From UBA1724 sp963621575 (GTDB taxonomy: Bacteria > Verrucomicrobiota > Lentisphaeria > Oligosphaerales > Oligosphaeraceae): DNA of 34,727 nucleotides. Position numbers and translations under genes: made by a program. This document shows, piece after piece, positions 24,111 to 31,878 of this stretch; the first letter of the stretch is position 1, and the number at the start of each line of letters is the position of its first letter. Below the pieces are notes generated by a model, which worked only from the letters and a program-made list of their open reading frames with translations, was not told the origin of the DNA and did not search any database. Location of the stretch: NCBI GenBank assembly GCA_963621575.1, contig CAVFEH010000020.1:1-34727 (forward strand), written 5' to 3'.

Positions 24111-24899
24111 ATGCGCAGAAGCCATTTACCCGGATTCCTGACCTGGACGGTGCTCCTTTTCTTCTACGTGCCCATCCTGCTGCTGGTCGTGAACTCCTTC
24201 AACGCCAACCGCCAGGGAACGGTCTGGATGGGGTTCACCTTCCGCTGGTACCAGGAGCTGTTCTCCTTCAAGGGGCGCGACATCTGGAGGGCGCTCACCA
24301 ACACCCTCATCGTCGCGACCATCTCCACCGCCATCTCCACCTTCCTGGGGACCTGCGCGGCCTTCGCCCTCCACAAGTACAAGAGCCGGCTCCAGGACTT
24401 CCATTACTGCCTCATCTACACGCCCCTGGTGGTCCCCGAGATCCTCATCGGCATCAGCCTGCTGATCTTCTTCATTGCGGTGAAGGTGCAGCTGGGGCTG
24501 GGAACCATCGTGCTGGCCCACGTGACCTTCTGCACCAGCTACGTGGCCATGGCGGTCCTCTCCCGGCTCCAGGACTTCGACATGAACATCCTGGAGGCCG
24601 CGCGGGACTTGGGCGCCAACCGCTGGCAGTCCACGTGGAAGGTCCTGGTGCCCATCATCCTGCCCGGCATCTTCGCCGGCGGGCTGCTGGCCTTCACCCT
24701 CTCCATCGACGATTTCGTCATTACCTTCTTTGTCAACGGCCCCGGAACCACCACCCTGCCCATCCAGATCCAGGGAATGATCAAACGGGGTTCCATGACC
24801 ATGATCAACGCCCTCTCCACACTGCTGCTGGCCATCACCTTCCTGGCCATTCTGGGATGCCAGATGATTCTCAAGCGGAGCCAGAGGAACGCGGGATAG
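24111..24899 (+). CDS. potC: Spermidine/putrescine ABC transporter, permease PotC
   Basis: This 262-aa permease has about six helices. PotC hallmarks include FFYVPILLLVVNSFN near the N-terminus, TPLVVPEILIGISLLIFF in the middle, and the EAA loop LEAARDLGANRWQSTWKVLVP. LSIDDFVITFFVNGPGTTTLP near the C-terminus is typical of the family. It begins one base after the potB stop, with GGAGGT upstream. No potD (periplasmic binding protein) follows, although the ABC-type system requires one. Confidence 0.92.
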   Translation: MRRSHLPGFLTWTVLLFFYVPILLLVVNSFNANRQGTVWMGFTFRWYQELFSFKGRDIWRALTNTLIVATISTAISTFLGTCAAFALHKYKSRLQDFHYCLIYTPLVVPEILIGISLLIFFIAVKVQLGLGTIVLAHVTFCTSYVAMAVLSRLQDFDMNILEAARDLGANRWQSTWKVLVPIILPGIFAGGLLAFTLSIDDFVITFFVNGPGTTTLPIQIQGMIKRGSMTMINALSTLLLAITFLAILGCQMILKRSQRNAG

Positions 24900-24996
24900 G
24901 GCGCAGACGGCATTTCTTCATTCGAGACAAGACACGACGCCCCCTGCGGTTGGACCGCGGGCCCGGGCGCCGGACAGCCACGGAGGATCTTCGAAC

Positions 24997-25725
24997 ATGT
25001 CCAGGAAAAACGACGACAACGACTTCCAGAGGCGGGACACCCTTTCCCTCTTCGGCGACGAGACCCGCAGCCGCTGCACGGTGGCGGAGGCGAAGGCCTT
25101 CGACAAGGCGCAGGCCGCGGGGCGCCGCCGGCTGATGCTCCGCATTGTGGTCCCGCTGCTGGTTGTGGTGGCCGTGGGGTGTTTCTGCGTGGTGCGTTCC
25201 ATGCGCGCCGCCGCGGAGGCCGAACGTCTGGAGGAGGAGCGCCATGAGGCGGAGGCCTCCAGGGACCTGGTGACCGTGACCGGCCTGGATTCCGCCCGCA
25301 TGAAGATCGCCATCCAGGCCCCTTCCGAGGAGGCCGCGGTGCCCCAGATACTCTTCGTGGCCCATTTCGCCCAATGGCTGAAGCCCAGCGAGGTGCAGTT
25401 GACGACCTCCTACAACGGCAACCCCGGAAAGGTCCTGCCCTTTGCCTGCACGATCAACGGAAAGGACACTCTGGAGTATCAGGCGGAGGACGGCACGACG
25501 ACGGTTTTGAATCTCAAGGACCACTCCCTGGACGCGGAGCTCCTGGCAAAGTCGGTCTCCCAGTTGTGGAATTCCCTCTATCCCGAGGCCCGGCATCCCA
25601 TGGAGATTGTCATTCCCCAGCCCAAGAAGGACAAGTTCCAGTTGGAGGAAGAGCGGAAACGCGAGAAGTTCGAGAACATCCCCTCCCTTTCCGACCCCCG
25701 CATGGTCAACCCCACCAGCCGATAG
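24997..25725 (+). CDS. Single-pass membrane protein of unknown function
   Basis: This 242-aa protein is not recognised. Residues 1-45 are charged and cytoplasmic in character, residues 47-66 form one strong transmembrane helix (LRIVVPLLVVVAVGCF), and the rest is probably extracytoplasmic, with a charged helical stretch (about 69-90) and a beta-rich part. The C-terminus is Lys/Glu-rich. GGAGG lies 9 bases before the ATG. It sits between potC (97-base gap) and the hotdog-fold gene (28-base gap), so it may belong to either transcription unit. Confidence 0.7.
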   Translation: MSRKNDDNDFQRRDTLSLFGDETRSRCTVAEAKAFDKAQAAGRRRLMLRIVVPLLVVVAVGCFCVVRSMRAAAEAERLEEERHEAEASRDLVTVTGLDSARMKIAIQAPSEEAAVPQILFVAHFAQWLKPSEVQLTTSYNGNPGKVLPFACTINGKDTLEYQAEDGTTTVLNLKDHSLDAELLAKSVSQLWNSLYPEARHPMEIVIPQPKKDKFQLEEERKREKFENIPSLSDPRMVNPTSR

Positions 25726-25753
25726 CGCGTCCCCTGTCCAGGAGAAACGGAAG

Positions 25754-26704
25754 ATGTCTATCCATACTTACACCCACCAGCAGATTTCCCAGATTCTGGA
25801 GGCCGCCGCTCCCATGCTTATGCTGGATTTGGCGGAGCTTGACGACGACGGCGACGTGGCGCTGGGCCGCAAGGCGGTCTCCATGGGCGAGGCGGTCTTC
25901 CAGGGGCATTTCCCCGGCCAGCCCGTCCTGCCCGGCGTCCTCCAGGTCACCGCGATGGTCCAGCTGGCGCGGCTCCTCTTCCAGGAGACCATCCCCGCCA
26001 TGGGCGGCACCCAGATTGTCCTGCGGGAGGTCCGGCGCCTGAAGTTCCGCAAGCCGGTGCTCCCCGGCGCCATCCTGCAGGTGCAGGCGCAGCTGCTGGA
26101 GCGCCGCGTGGATGGGGAGGCCGAATTCCAGGTGAGCTGCTCCACCGAGGCCGGCCTGGCCTCTGCGGGGACTCTCCTGCTGGCCCGCGTGAACACCGCC
26201 GACTACGAACACCCCCGCTGCATCAAGGAGCGCCCCGCCAGCCCTTTCGCCGAGGCCCTGGCCAATGGCGTGGTGACGGATGTGGCCGGACTCATGAAGA
26301 TCCTCCCCCACCGTCCGCCCTTCCTGCTGTTGGACAAGGCCGTGGACATCGGCGGGGGCGACCGCGAGAAGATCTACGGCTGCAAGAACCTGAGCTCCTG
26401 CGACGCCATGGTCATGGATGCCCCGAAGGGCATCTATCCCTTCCCCCTCATGCTTGAGGCGGCCGCCCAGCTTGGGTGCGCGCACATCCTGTCCCAGCCG
26501 GGCAACGCCGGGAAGCTTGGAATTTTCCTGGGCATCGACAGCGCACGCTTCTATCAGCACGCCAAGGCCGGCGACCAGCTTGTGATCGCCGGGCATTGCG
26601 ATGTGGGCGGACGGGCGGGAGTGGCCGCCGGGGAGATCTGGGTTGACGACCAGAAGATCGCCGACTGCGCCATGAAGTTCATTTTGATGGATTCCCTGAA
26701 GTGA
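25754..26704 (+). CDS. Tandem-hotdog FabZ/FabA-like dehydratase
   Basis: This 316-aa protein has two hotdog domains (about 10-150 and 170-316), each related to beta-hydroxyacyl-ACP dehydratase FabZ, which is normally about 150 aa. The first contains GHFPGQPVLPGVLQVTAMVQ: the catalytic His is present (H52) but the position of the catalytic Glu is T66. The second has LPHRPPFLLLDKA and YPFPLMLEAAAQLG: the Glu is present (E235) but the His position is M221. FabZ/FabA active sites combine His from one subunit with the acid from its partner, so a fused pseudo-dimer with a single composite site is possible. The stop overlaps the next start (GTGA). The role (fatty-acid or other acyl-chain synthesis) is inferred. 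Confidence 0.82.
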   Translation: MSIHTYTHQQISQILEAAAPMLMLDLAELDDDGDVALGRKAVSMGEAVFQGHFPGQPVLPGVLQVTAMVQLARLLFQETIPAMGGTQIVLREVRRLKFRKPVLPGAILQVQAQLLERRVDGEAEFQVSCSTEAGLASAGTLLLARVNTADYEHPRCIKERPASPFAEALANGVVTDVAGLMKILPHRPPFLLLDKAVDIGGGDREKIYGCKNLSSCDAMVMDAPKGIYPFPLMLEAAAQLGCAHILSQPGNAGKLGIFLGIDSARFYQHAKAGDQLVIAGHCDVGGRAGVAAGEIWVDDQKIADCAMKFILMDSLK

Positions 26705-27543
26705 CCGCCTCCGCCTCCGAAAACGCCTCCAAGGCCCCCGCCTCCGCACAGCACGCCCCCGCGTCCCGTCTCCAGGACATCCCGGAGTTCTGGGCGTTGT
26801 GGCTCGGCGTGGGGCTGGGGATGATTTGTCTCTTCACCGTGCTCTTCGGCAGCGCCTTCAATCCCCATCTGGGAAAGGTTCTGCTGAAGGTGGTGACCTC
26901 CCATGTTGTTTTGGGAGCCCCCATGGGGGCGGTGGAGGGCGCCAAGCACGTGGACTGCCTGAGCTTCCTGCAGAACGTGGTCTTCAACAGCGTCCTGACA
27001 GCCTGCATCATCTGTCTCTTCAACGCGGTCTTCGGGCTCTCCTGCCGGAAGGTCTTCCATCTTCCCTTCCTCCAGAAACGCTTCCATAGCATCCAGAGCG
27101 ATGCCAAACGCCAGAAGAAGGCCTGGGCACGCTTCGGCGTCCCCGGAATCTTCGTCTTCGTCTTCATCCCCATTCCCATGACCGGCCCCGTGGTGGGATC
27201 CCTTCTGGCGCGCTTCGTGGGGTTGCGGCTCTGGGGAAGCGTGGCCACTGTGGTCACCGCCTCCATTGCCTCCATCGCCGCGTGGGGATATGCCGCGGAC
27301 CGCATCCAGCAGTATTTGGGAAGCCGAGTGCTGCAGGTCTTCCTCTGGACGCTGATCCTCCTGACGCTGGGCATCGCCGCATTGGCGAAGTTCCGTCGTT
27401 TTGTGTTGTGGATCCGGGGCCAGAAGGCGGCGGCGGAGCCCGTCCAGGACTCCGGGGAAAATCCTTCCATGGAGTTTCCGGAGTTCCTGGAGGAGAAGGA
27501 TGCCGGGGAGTCTTTGTCCGGGAAGGGGGAGGAAGGCCGGTGA
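26701..27543 (+). CDS. Small multidrug export family (Sm_multidrug_ex) membrane protein
   Basis: This 280-aa protein has about five hydrophobic segments. The core ARFGVPGIFVFVFIPIPMTG (143-162) followed by GPVVGSLLA is the signature of the small multidrug export family (PF06695), a name that overstates what is known about function. The N-terminal 25 residues are Ala/Ser-rich and the C-terminal 45 are acidic and polar. The start is GTG at 26701, overlapping the previous stop by GTGA; the stop overlaps the next start in the same way, so the three genes are translationally coupled. Confidence 0.75.
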   Translation: MTASASENASKAPASAQHAPASRLQDIPEFWALWLGVGLGMICLFTVLFGSAFNPHLGKVLLKVVTSHVVLGAPMGAVEGAKHVDCLSFLQNVVFNSVLTACIICLFNAVFGLSCRKVFHLPFLQKRFHSIQSDAKRQKKAWARFGVPGIFVFVFIPIPMTGPVVGSLLARFVGLRLWGSVATVVTASIASIAAWGYAADRIQQYLGSRVLQVFLWTLILLTLGIAALAKFRRFVLWIRGQKAAAEPVQDSGENPSMEFPEFLEEKDAGESLSGKGEEGR

Positions 27544-29150
27544 GCCGCCAAGCCGGCAACCGGAGGCGCCGCATTTCCCCCGGGTGGGTTTTTGCGCCGC
27601 TCCTGGTGCTGTCGTGGATTCTATTGTGTGGCTGCGGCGGGGAGAAGCCGGTTTCCGGGGACGGCCCTTTTTCCGTGGACGACGGGGTCTCCCGGAAGAC
27701 GATGCAGTGCCGTTCCTCCGCGGACGGAACAATCCTGCGGATCTCCCTCTATTGTCCCGAGGGCTATGACAACGCGCATGCACGGCCGCTGATTCTGGTG
27801 CTGCCGGACACGCCCTTCCCCCGGACTCCCCCCATGGGACATGCCCTGGTGGCGCGCCTGGAGTCCGCCCGTCCCGCGGAGTGCCCGTCGTGGCTTCTTC
27901 AGCAGGATTTCCAGGATGCGGCGGAGTATCTCCGGGAGAATCTCCCCGTGGAGCGGGGGCAGGTCTATGCGGCCGGACGCGGACACTCCGGTTTGGAATT
28001 CGCGTGCCGCGAGGCACTTTCCCTGGCGGGCGCCTTTCTGGTCTTTCAAGAGGAGGACAACTTCCCCCTGAAGGGGATCCCCTTGCGCAATCTCCGGAAT
28101 CTCTCCCTCTGGCTGGATCTCTCCCGCTGCCCCCAGCCTTCGCCCGCCGCCTTGGAGCTCAAGGAGCGCATGGAGGAGGCCGCGGCTTCCGCAGGCGCAC
28201 GCTTCCGCTGCCCCACCTCCCTTCTGGGACTCCCCCGGGAGGAGGAGGTCCTTCTCTCCGCTTTCGCCTGGCTCTCTGCACAGAACTCCCCTCCGGATGA
28301 CATTGTCTGGGAATGCCCCCCCGGAGAGGCCTTCCCCGATTTCTGGATCCGCGGCGAGACCCGGCAGAATCCCGCCTTCCCCGCCACCCTCCAGGCATCC
28401 CGGGAACTGGATGCCCGGGGGTGGGCCGCCATTCGCGTGGGCGTCGGAAATCTCCGCTCTTTTTCCCTCCAGACGGATGATGAGGCATTCCCACAGGGGC
28501 GTCCCATCCGGCTGGATGTCCAGAATCAGACGCTCTTCCTGTCTTCCCATCGGGGATGGCTCCGCATCGCCCGTGATCTCTCCTCCGGGAAGTGGACCGC
28601 CGAATCCAGCGGTCCGGTTGACCGCCCGGGCGAGACCCCGTCCCCCGGCGGGCTCTGGAATCTCTTCCGGCGTCCTGTGGTGGTGGTGACGGGGACGCTC
28701 CGGGATGGCCGGGATGTCCTCTGGCACAGGGCTGCGGAACGGCTCTCCGCGGAATGGGGAAAGCGTACAGGAAAGTCCCTGCTGGTTCGCAGGGACACGC
28801 AGGTTTCCGCTTCCGAGCTGGAGGGCCGGAATGTCCTCCTCCTTGGTTCCCCCGCAGAAAACCGGATGACGGAGGAGTTGCTCTCCGGCGATCCCTCTTT
28901 CCTGTGGCGGCTCTTCCAGGTCCTGCCCCCCGAGGAGCGGGTCAACGAAGGACTTTGCGCCCTCACTCTCTTCCCCGGGGATAAATTCGGCCAGGGGACC
29001 CTCGCCCTGGTGGCTGTCGCCAATGACAGCGAGGAGGCCGTCAACGCCGTGGCCGAGTGGATTTTGAGGGAGGATTCCCCAGGGGACTACCTTCTGGCCA
29101 CCCCCGCTTTTCGGAAGTCCGGATTCTATCGCGACTGGACTTTGCCGTAG
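27540..29150 (+). CDS. Probable lipoprotein with degenerate alpha/beta-hydrolase domain
   Basis: This 536-aa protein starts with GTG at 27540 (GTGA overlap). The N-terminus has basic residues, then a hydrophobic segment (16-30) and a lipobox-like LCGC with C32, so it is probably a lipoprotein. Residues 65-260 resemble a dienelactone-hydrolase/PHB-depolymerase-like alpha/beta-hydrolase (ISLYCPEGYDNAHARPLILV). The nucleophile elbow reads GRGHSG (146-151): aligned to G-x-S-x-G, the serine position is G148, so classical catalysis looks lost unless S150 serves. The C-terminal 270 residues are not recognised. The substrate is unknown. Confidence 0.65.
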   Translation: MSRQAGNRRRRISPGWVFAPLLVLSWILLCGCGGEKPVSGDGPFSVDDGVSRKTMQCRSSADGTILRISLYCPEGYDNAHARPLILVLPDTPFPRTPPMGHALVARLESARPAECPSWLLQQDFQDAAEYLRENLPVERGQVYAAGRGHSGLEFACREALSLAGAFLVFQEEDNFPLKGIPLRNLRNLSLWLDLSRCPQPSPAALELKERMEEAAASAGARFRCPTSLLGLPREEEVLLSAFAWLSAQNSPPDDIVWECPPGEAFPDFWIRGETRQNPAFPATLQASRELDARGWAAIRVGVGNLRSFSLQTDDEAFPQGRPIRLDVQNQTLFLSSHRGWLRIARDLSSGKWTAESSGPVDRPGETPSPGGLWNLFRRPVVVVTGTLRDGRDVLWHRAAERLSAEWGKRTGKSLLVRRDTQVSASELEGRNVLLLGSPAENRMTEELLSGDPSFLWRLFQVLPPEERVNEGLCALTLFPGDKFGQGTLALVAVANDSEEAVNAVAEWILREDSPGDYLLATPAFRKSGFYRDWTLP

Positions 29151-29351
29151 ATGCGGCAAGACAATCGTCCGGCTGCCACCGGCCGGACGACGACGGGAAT
29201 GGCGCCCAAGAGGGGGAAGGCCGCCGTCCCCGCAGCTTCCCGCATGCGCTCTTCCCGTCTGACGGCGGCTCCATTCCGGCCCCTTGTCCATTGTGCCGGA
29301 CCATCCCACGGGGAGCCACAATTCCGGATTCCCAAGCCCCGCATCTACGAA
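29151..29351. other. Short intergenic stretch between convergent genes
   Basis: About 200 bases between the lipoprotein stop and the bidirectional terminator. Small frames here show no recognisable protein features and no ribosome binding site. I see nothing else. Confidence 0.5.
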
Positions 29352-29388
29352 AAAGGGCCCCTTCGGCAGGCAGCCGGAGGGGCCCTTT
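29352..29388. terminator. Bidirectional intrinsic terminator
   Basis: A 16-bp stem (29352-29367 with 29373-29388, one G-U pair) and a 5-base loop. The plus strand continues GGTGTTTTT; the minus strand has five T. It lies 19 bases beyond the stop of the minus-strand pseudopilin gene and also faces the convergent lipoprotein gene. Confidence 0.9.
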
Positions 29389-29406
29389 GGTGTTTTTCGA
29401 AAGGGA

Positions 29407-30258
29407 TCAGCGGATGTAGAAGAACTGTGCGATGACGCCGTTGTACTTGACGCAGACGTTGTACTGGGCGCCGGAGCCGCCGGAGGTGGCCCACACGCAG
29501 TAGTTGTCATTGCCAAGGGCGACGCATTCGGTGTCGGCCAGCTCTGCGTACTGGGTGGGGGTCTTGATGTTTTCCACGTGTCCGTCAGCGAAGGCGAAGG
29601 GGGTGCCGCCCTTGCCGTGGGCATCCAGGTCGTGCTTGGGGCCGCCCCAGCGGGGCTCAATGGCGCAACCCCAGTGGGAGGCGTCGCTTCCGTTGTTGCC
29701 GTTGGTGTCAACGCCGTCACCCCATAGCCAGAAGGCGGCGGGGGCCTTGAACTGCTCGGGACGGATGTACAGGGGGTCGAACCCCCAGCCGGCGAGTCCA
29801 GACCATGGGCAAGTGGTGTAGCTCATGTAGCAGCCGCCGCCATAAGAACGGGCCGTGTGGTCTTGGTAGCTGTCTAGCGCGATGATGCCGTAGGCGTGGT
29901 TGGCATTCGTCTTCTGGGCGTTGGGGCAGTAGAGGATGGGGCTCTTTTTTCCCCACTTGACAACATCGTCGGTAACGTCGGCCGAGGTGGGAGTCCAGTC
30001 GGCCCAGGTGTCCAGGACGCCGCTGGCGGCGGCGACCACAGGCCATCCGGCCTGGCCGCGGGCGCCCACGGGCCAGTAGCCCTCGAAGGAGTCGCCGTAC
30101 ATGATGTAGGCCAGGGTGACCTGCTTCAGGTTGTTGGTGCAGCTGATGGCACGGGCCTTTTCGCGGGCCTTGGAGAGCGCGGGCAGCAGCATGGCCGCCA
30201 GGATGGCGATGATGGCGATGACCACCAATAGCTCGATCAGGGTGAATTGCCTTTTCAT
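29407..30258 (-). CDS. Pseudopilin-like protein A (prepilin N-terminal methylation, H-x-DG type)
   Basis: This 283-aa protein begins MKRQ followed by FTLIELLVVIAIIAILAAM, a type IV prepilin/pseudopilin class III helix with Glu at mature position 5. Residue -1 is Gln rather than the usual Gly, so prepilin-peptidase processing may be non-standard. The middle is a soluble domain with several Trp/Tyr/Cys residues. Near the end GTPFAFADGHVE matches the DG motif of the prepilin-associated H-X9-DG family, which is expanded in Lentisphaerota and Planctomycetota. The start is set at the Met before KRQ, by comparison with the paralogue and because the promoter lies at 30331-30359. The role (secretion pseudopilus or surface fibre) is inferred. 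Confidence 0.88.
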   Translation of the reverse strand: MKRQFTLIELLVVIAIIAILAAMLLPALSKAREKARAISCTNNLKQVTLAYIMYGDSFEGYWPVGARGQAGWPVVAAASGVLDTWADWTPTSADVTDDVVKWGKKSPILYCPNAQKTNANHAYGIIALDSYQDHTARSYGGGCYMSYTTCPWSGLAGWGFDPLYIRPEQFKAPAAFWLWGDGVDTNGNNGSDASHWGCAIEPRWGGPKHDLDAHGKGGTPFAFADGHVENIKTPTQYAELADTECVALGNDNYCVWATSGGSGAQYNVCVKYNGVIAQFFYIR

Positions 30259-30330
30259 GGTTGCAGTTTTCAGGAAAATGGACTTCGCTTCAGGCAAACG
30301 GAAAAACAAGGCCCGGTGGGACCTACCTAT

Positions 30331-30359
30331 ATTTTTAGGAAAAACAGGACGAATGGCAA
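30331..30359 (-). promoter_or_regulatory. Candidate sigma-70 promoter for pseudopilin A
   Basis: On the minus strand a TTGCCA -35 (30359-30354) is followed after 16-17 bases by an AT-rich -10 (TAAAAA/AAAAAT, 30337-30331). It lies 73 bases from the start codon, the same distance as in the paralogue. The -10 match is moderate. Confidence 0.5.
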
Positions 30360-30415
30360 GATTTTTTGTACGATTTTTTGTATGTTTTGCTCTCTCTCTC
30401 AAAATTTGTTCCATG

Positions 30416-30468
30416 TCAACAAATTACGTTGTTTTCTTGCGTTCTCAACATGTCTAAATGAATCATCT
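30416..30468 (-). promoter_or_regulatory. Conserved upstream element, copy A
   Basis: This 53-base AT-rich block matches 31596-31648, the equivalent place before the paralogue. On the plus strand the two conserved parts are TCAACAARTTAYGTT and ATGTCT-AAAYGAATCATCT, with a one-base gap in the middle. Both copies begin about 155 bases upstream of their start codons, and the DNA between element and promoter is less conserved. It is a candidate binding site for the neighbouring AraC-type regulator. Confidence 0.55.
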
Positions 30469-30564
30469 TCTTTGACAATTTCCCCGGAGCTTATGTGGCA
30501 TGCCCCCTGTAAAAAAGGGGCATTTCCATCTCTGGGGGGCTTTCTCCTTTATTACACACAAAAA

Positions 30565-30593
30565 GGCCTTTCCGGAAATTCTCCGGAAAGGCC
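30565..30593 (-). terminator. Intrinsic terminator of pseudopilin B
   Basis: Perfect 11-bp arms (30565-30575 and 30583-30593) with a 7-base loop. On the minus strand the stem is followed by TTTTT. It lies 27 bases beyond the stop of the gene at 30621-31442, so the two pseudopilin genes are separate transcripts. Confidence 0.88.
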
Positions 30594-30620
30594 CTTCCTG
30601 TTGCGTGGGGCAGCTACGGA

Positions 30621-31442
30621 TTAGCGGATGTAGTAGATCTCGTTGTGGTTGCCGTTGTAATAGGTCCTGACGTGCCAGCAGTATCCCGCCTGGGTTTCGG
30701 AACTCCAGACAGTGCAGGTGCCGCCCAATGCGAGACACTCGGTGTCGGCCAGCTCTGCGTACTGGGTGGGGTTCTTGATGTTTTCCACGTGTCCGTCAGC
30801 GAAGGCGAAGGGGGTGCCTCCTTTGCCGTGGGCGTCCAGGTTGTGGACGACAGAGCCCCAGCGAGGCTCGATGCAGCTGCCCCAGTGGCAGGTGTCGGTG
30901 CCGTCATTGTAGCCATCCCCCCACAGCCAGAAGGCGGCGGGGGCCTTGAACTGCTCGGGGCGCATGTAGTAGGGGTCGAACGTGGAGTGGACGGCGCTGG
31001 AGGGACCGGTGCAAGGTCCGACGAGGTAGCATCCGCTGCCGTACTTGCGTGCGGTGCTGCTTCCGATGATGCCGTAGGCGCGGTTGGGGATCTTGTTCTG
31101 GGTGTTGGGGCAGAAGACGATGGGGCTCTTCTTGGCCCAGATCTCCGTGTTGTTGGCGGCGTCGTCCCAGTTGGGGGTCCAGTCAGCCCAGGCGTCCAGG
31201 ACGCCGCTGGCGGCGGCGACCACGGGCCATCCGGCCTGGTCGCGGGCGCCCACGGGCCAGTAGCCCTCGAAGGAGTCGCCGTACATGATGTAGGCCAGGG
31301 TGACCTGCTTCAGGTTGTTGGTGCAGCTGATGGCGCGGGCCTTCTCGCGGGCCTTGGAGAGCGCGGGCAGCAGCATGGCCGCCAGAATGGCGATGATGGC
31401 GATGACCACCAATAGTTCGATCAGGGTAAAATGCTTTTTCAT
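30621..31442 (-). CDS. Pseudopilin-like protein B (paralogue of the 29407-30258 product)
   Basis: This 273-aa protein starts MKKH before FTLIELLVVIAIIAILAAM and, like its neighbour, has a non-Gly residue (His) at -1. The first ~80 residues and the C-terminal GTPFAFADGHVEN region are nearly identical to pseudopilin A, also at DNA level. The middle (about 100-190) has diverged strongly. The Met at 31442 is chosen because it matches the paralogue; an upstream in-frame Met (31457) exists. It is transcribed divergently from the AraC regulator at 31879. A role in a type II secretion or type IV pilus-like apparatus is inferred from the signature. Confidence 0.88.
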   Translation of the reverse strand: MKKHFTLIELLVVIAIIAILAAMLLPALSKAREKARAISCTNNLKQVTLAYIMYGDSFEGYWPVGARDQAGWPVVAAASGVLDAWADWTPNWDDAANNTEIWAKKSPIVFCPNTQNKIPNRAYGIIGSSTARKYGSGCYLVGPCTGPSSAVHSTFDPYYMRPEQFKAPAAFWLWGDGYNDGTDTCHWGSCIEPRWGSVVHNLDAHGKGGTPFAFADGHVENIKNPTQYAELADTECLALGGTCTVWSSETQAGYCWHVRTYYNGNHNEIYYIR

Positions 31443-31514
31443 GGTTGCACTTTTCAATGGGGGGCTTCGTTCCGGGACGATACGGCAAAGAAAGCTTCAC
31501 GGGGCTTCGCCATT

Positions 31515-31543
31515 ATTCTATGGGAAACCGGGGGGGCAGACAA
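31515..31543 (-). promoter_or_regulatory. Candidate sigma-70 promoter for pseudopilin B
   Basis: On the minus strand TTGTCT (31543-31538), a 17-base spacer and TAGAAT (31520-31515) form a good -35/-10 pair. The -10 lies 73 bases from the ATG at 31442. Confidence 0.6.
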
Positions 31544-31595
31544 GGATTCTTTATGTCCGAAACGTTTTTTTTTTTTGAAGTGAATCTGACTGATA

Positions 31596-31648
31596 TCAAC
31601 AAGTTATGTTATTTTTATGGTCTTTTATATGTCTGAAACGAATCATCT
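31596..31648 (-). promoter_or_regulatory. Conserved upstream element, copy B
   Basis: The counterpart of the element at 30416-30468, about 155 bases from the pseudopilin B start and 230 bases from the AraC gene start. It lies between the divergent promoters, as expected of an operator for the AraC-family regulator. Confidence 0.55.
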
Positions 31649-31818
31649 GCGCTGAAAGCACTCCCGGAATTTACGGCAATCTTCGATTGTCCCCCCTCCG
31701 GTGCCATTCCACATTCCCGGGGCGGCCCTGCCGTTTTTTTGTGAGTTGGTTATGGGCGGGCGTGGGGGGGGGATTTCCAGACGCCCATGTCGTTTTCCAC
31801 CGCGCTCCGGGTTTTCCG

Positions 31819-31824
31819 GCTATA
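31819..31824 (+). promoter_or_regulatory. Candidate -10 of the AraC gene
   Basis: TATACT lies 54 bases before the ATG at 31879. The best -35-like bases (TTTTCC, 31793-31798) are 20 bases away, so the promoter is weak or activator-dependent. Confidence 0.35.
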
Positions 31825-31878
31825 CTAATCCACGGCTGTTTCCCCTCCCGTACTCAAGCTTCCCTGTTTTCCCGCCTT

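Noticed and set aside
29407..31442. Pseudopilin pair as a second DGR target
   Set aside because: Differences between the copies are not adenine-specific, neither resembles the TR, and no homing-like sequence is present.
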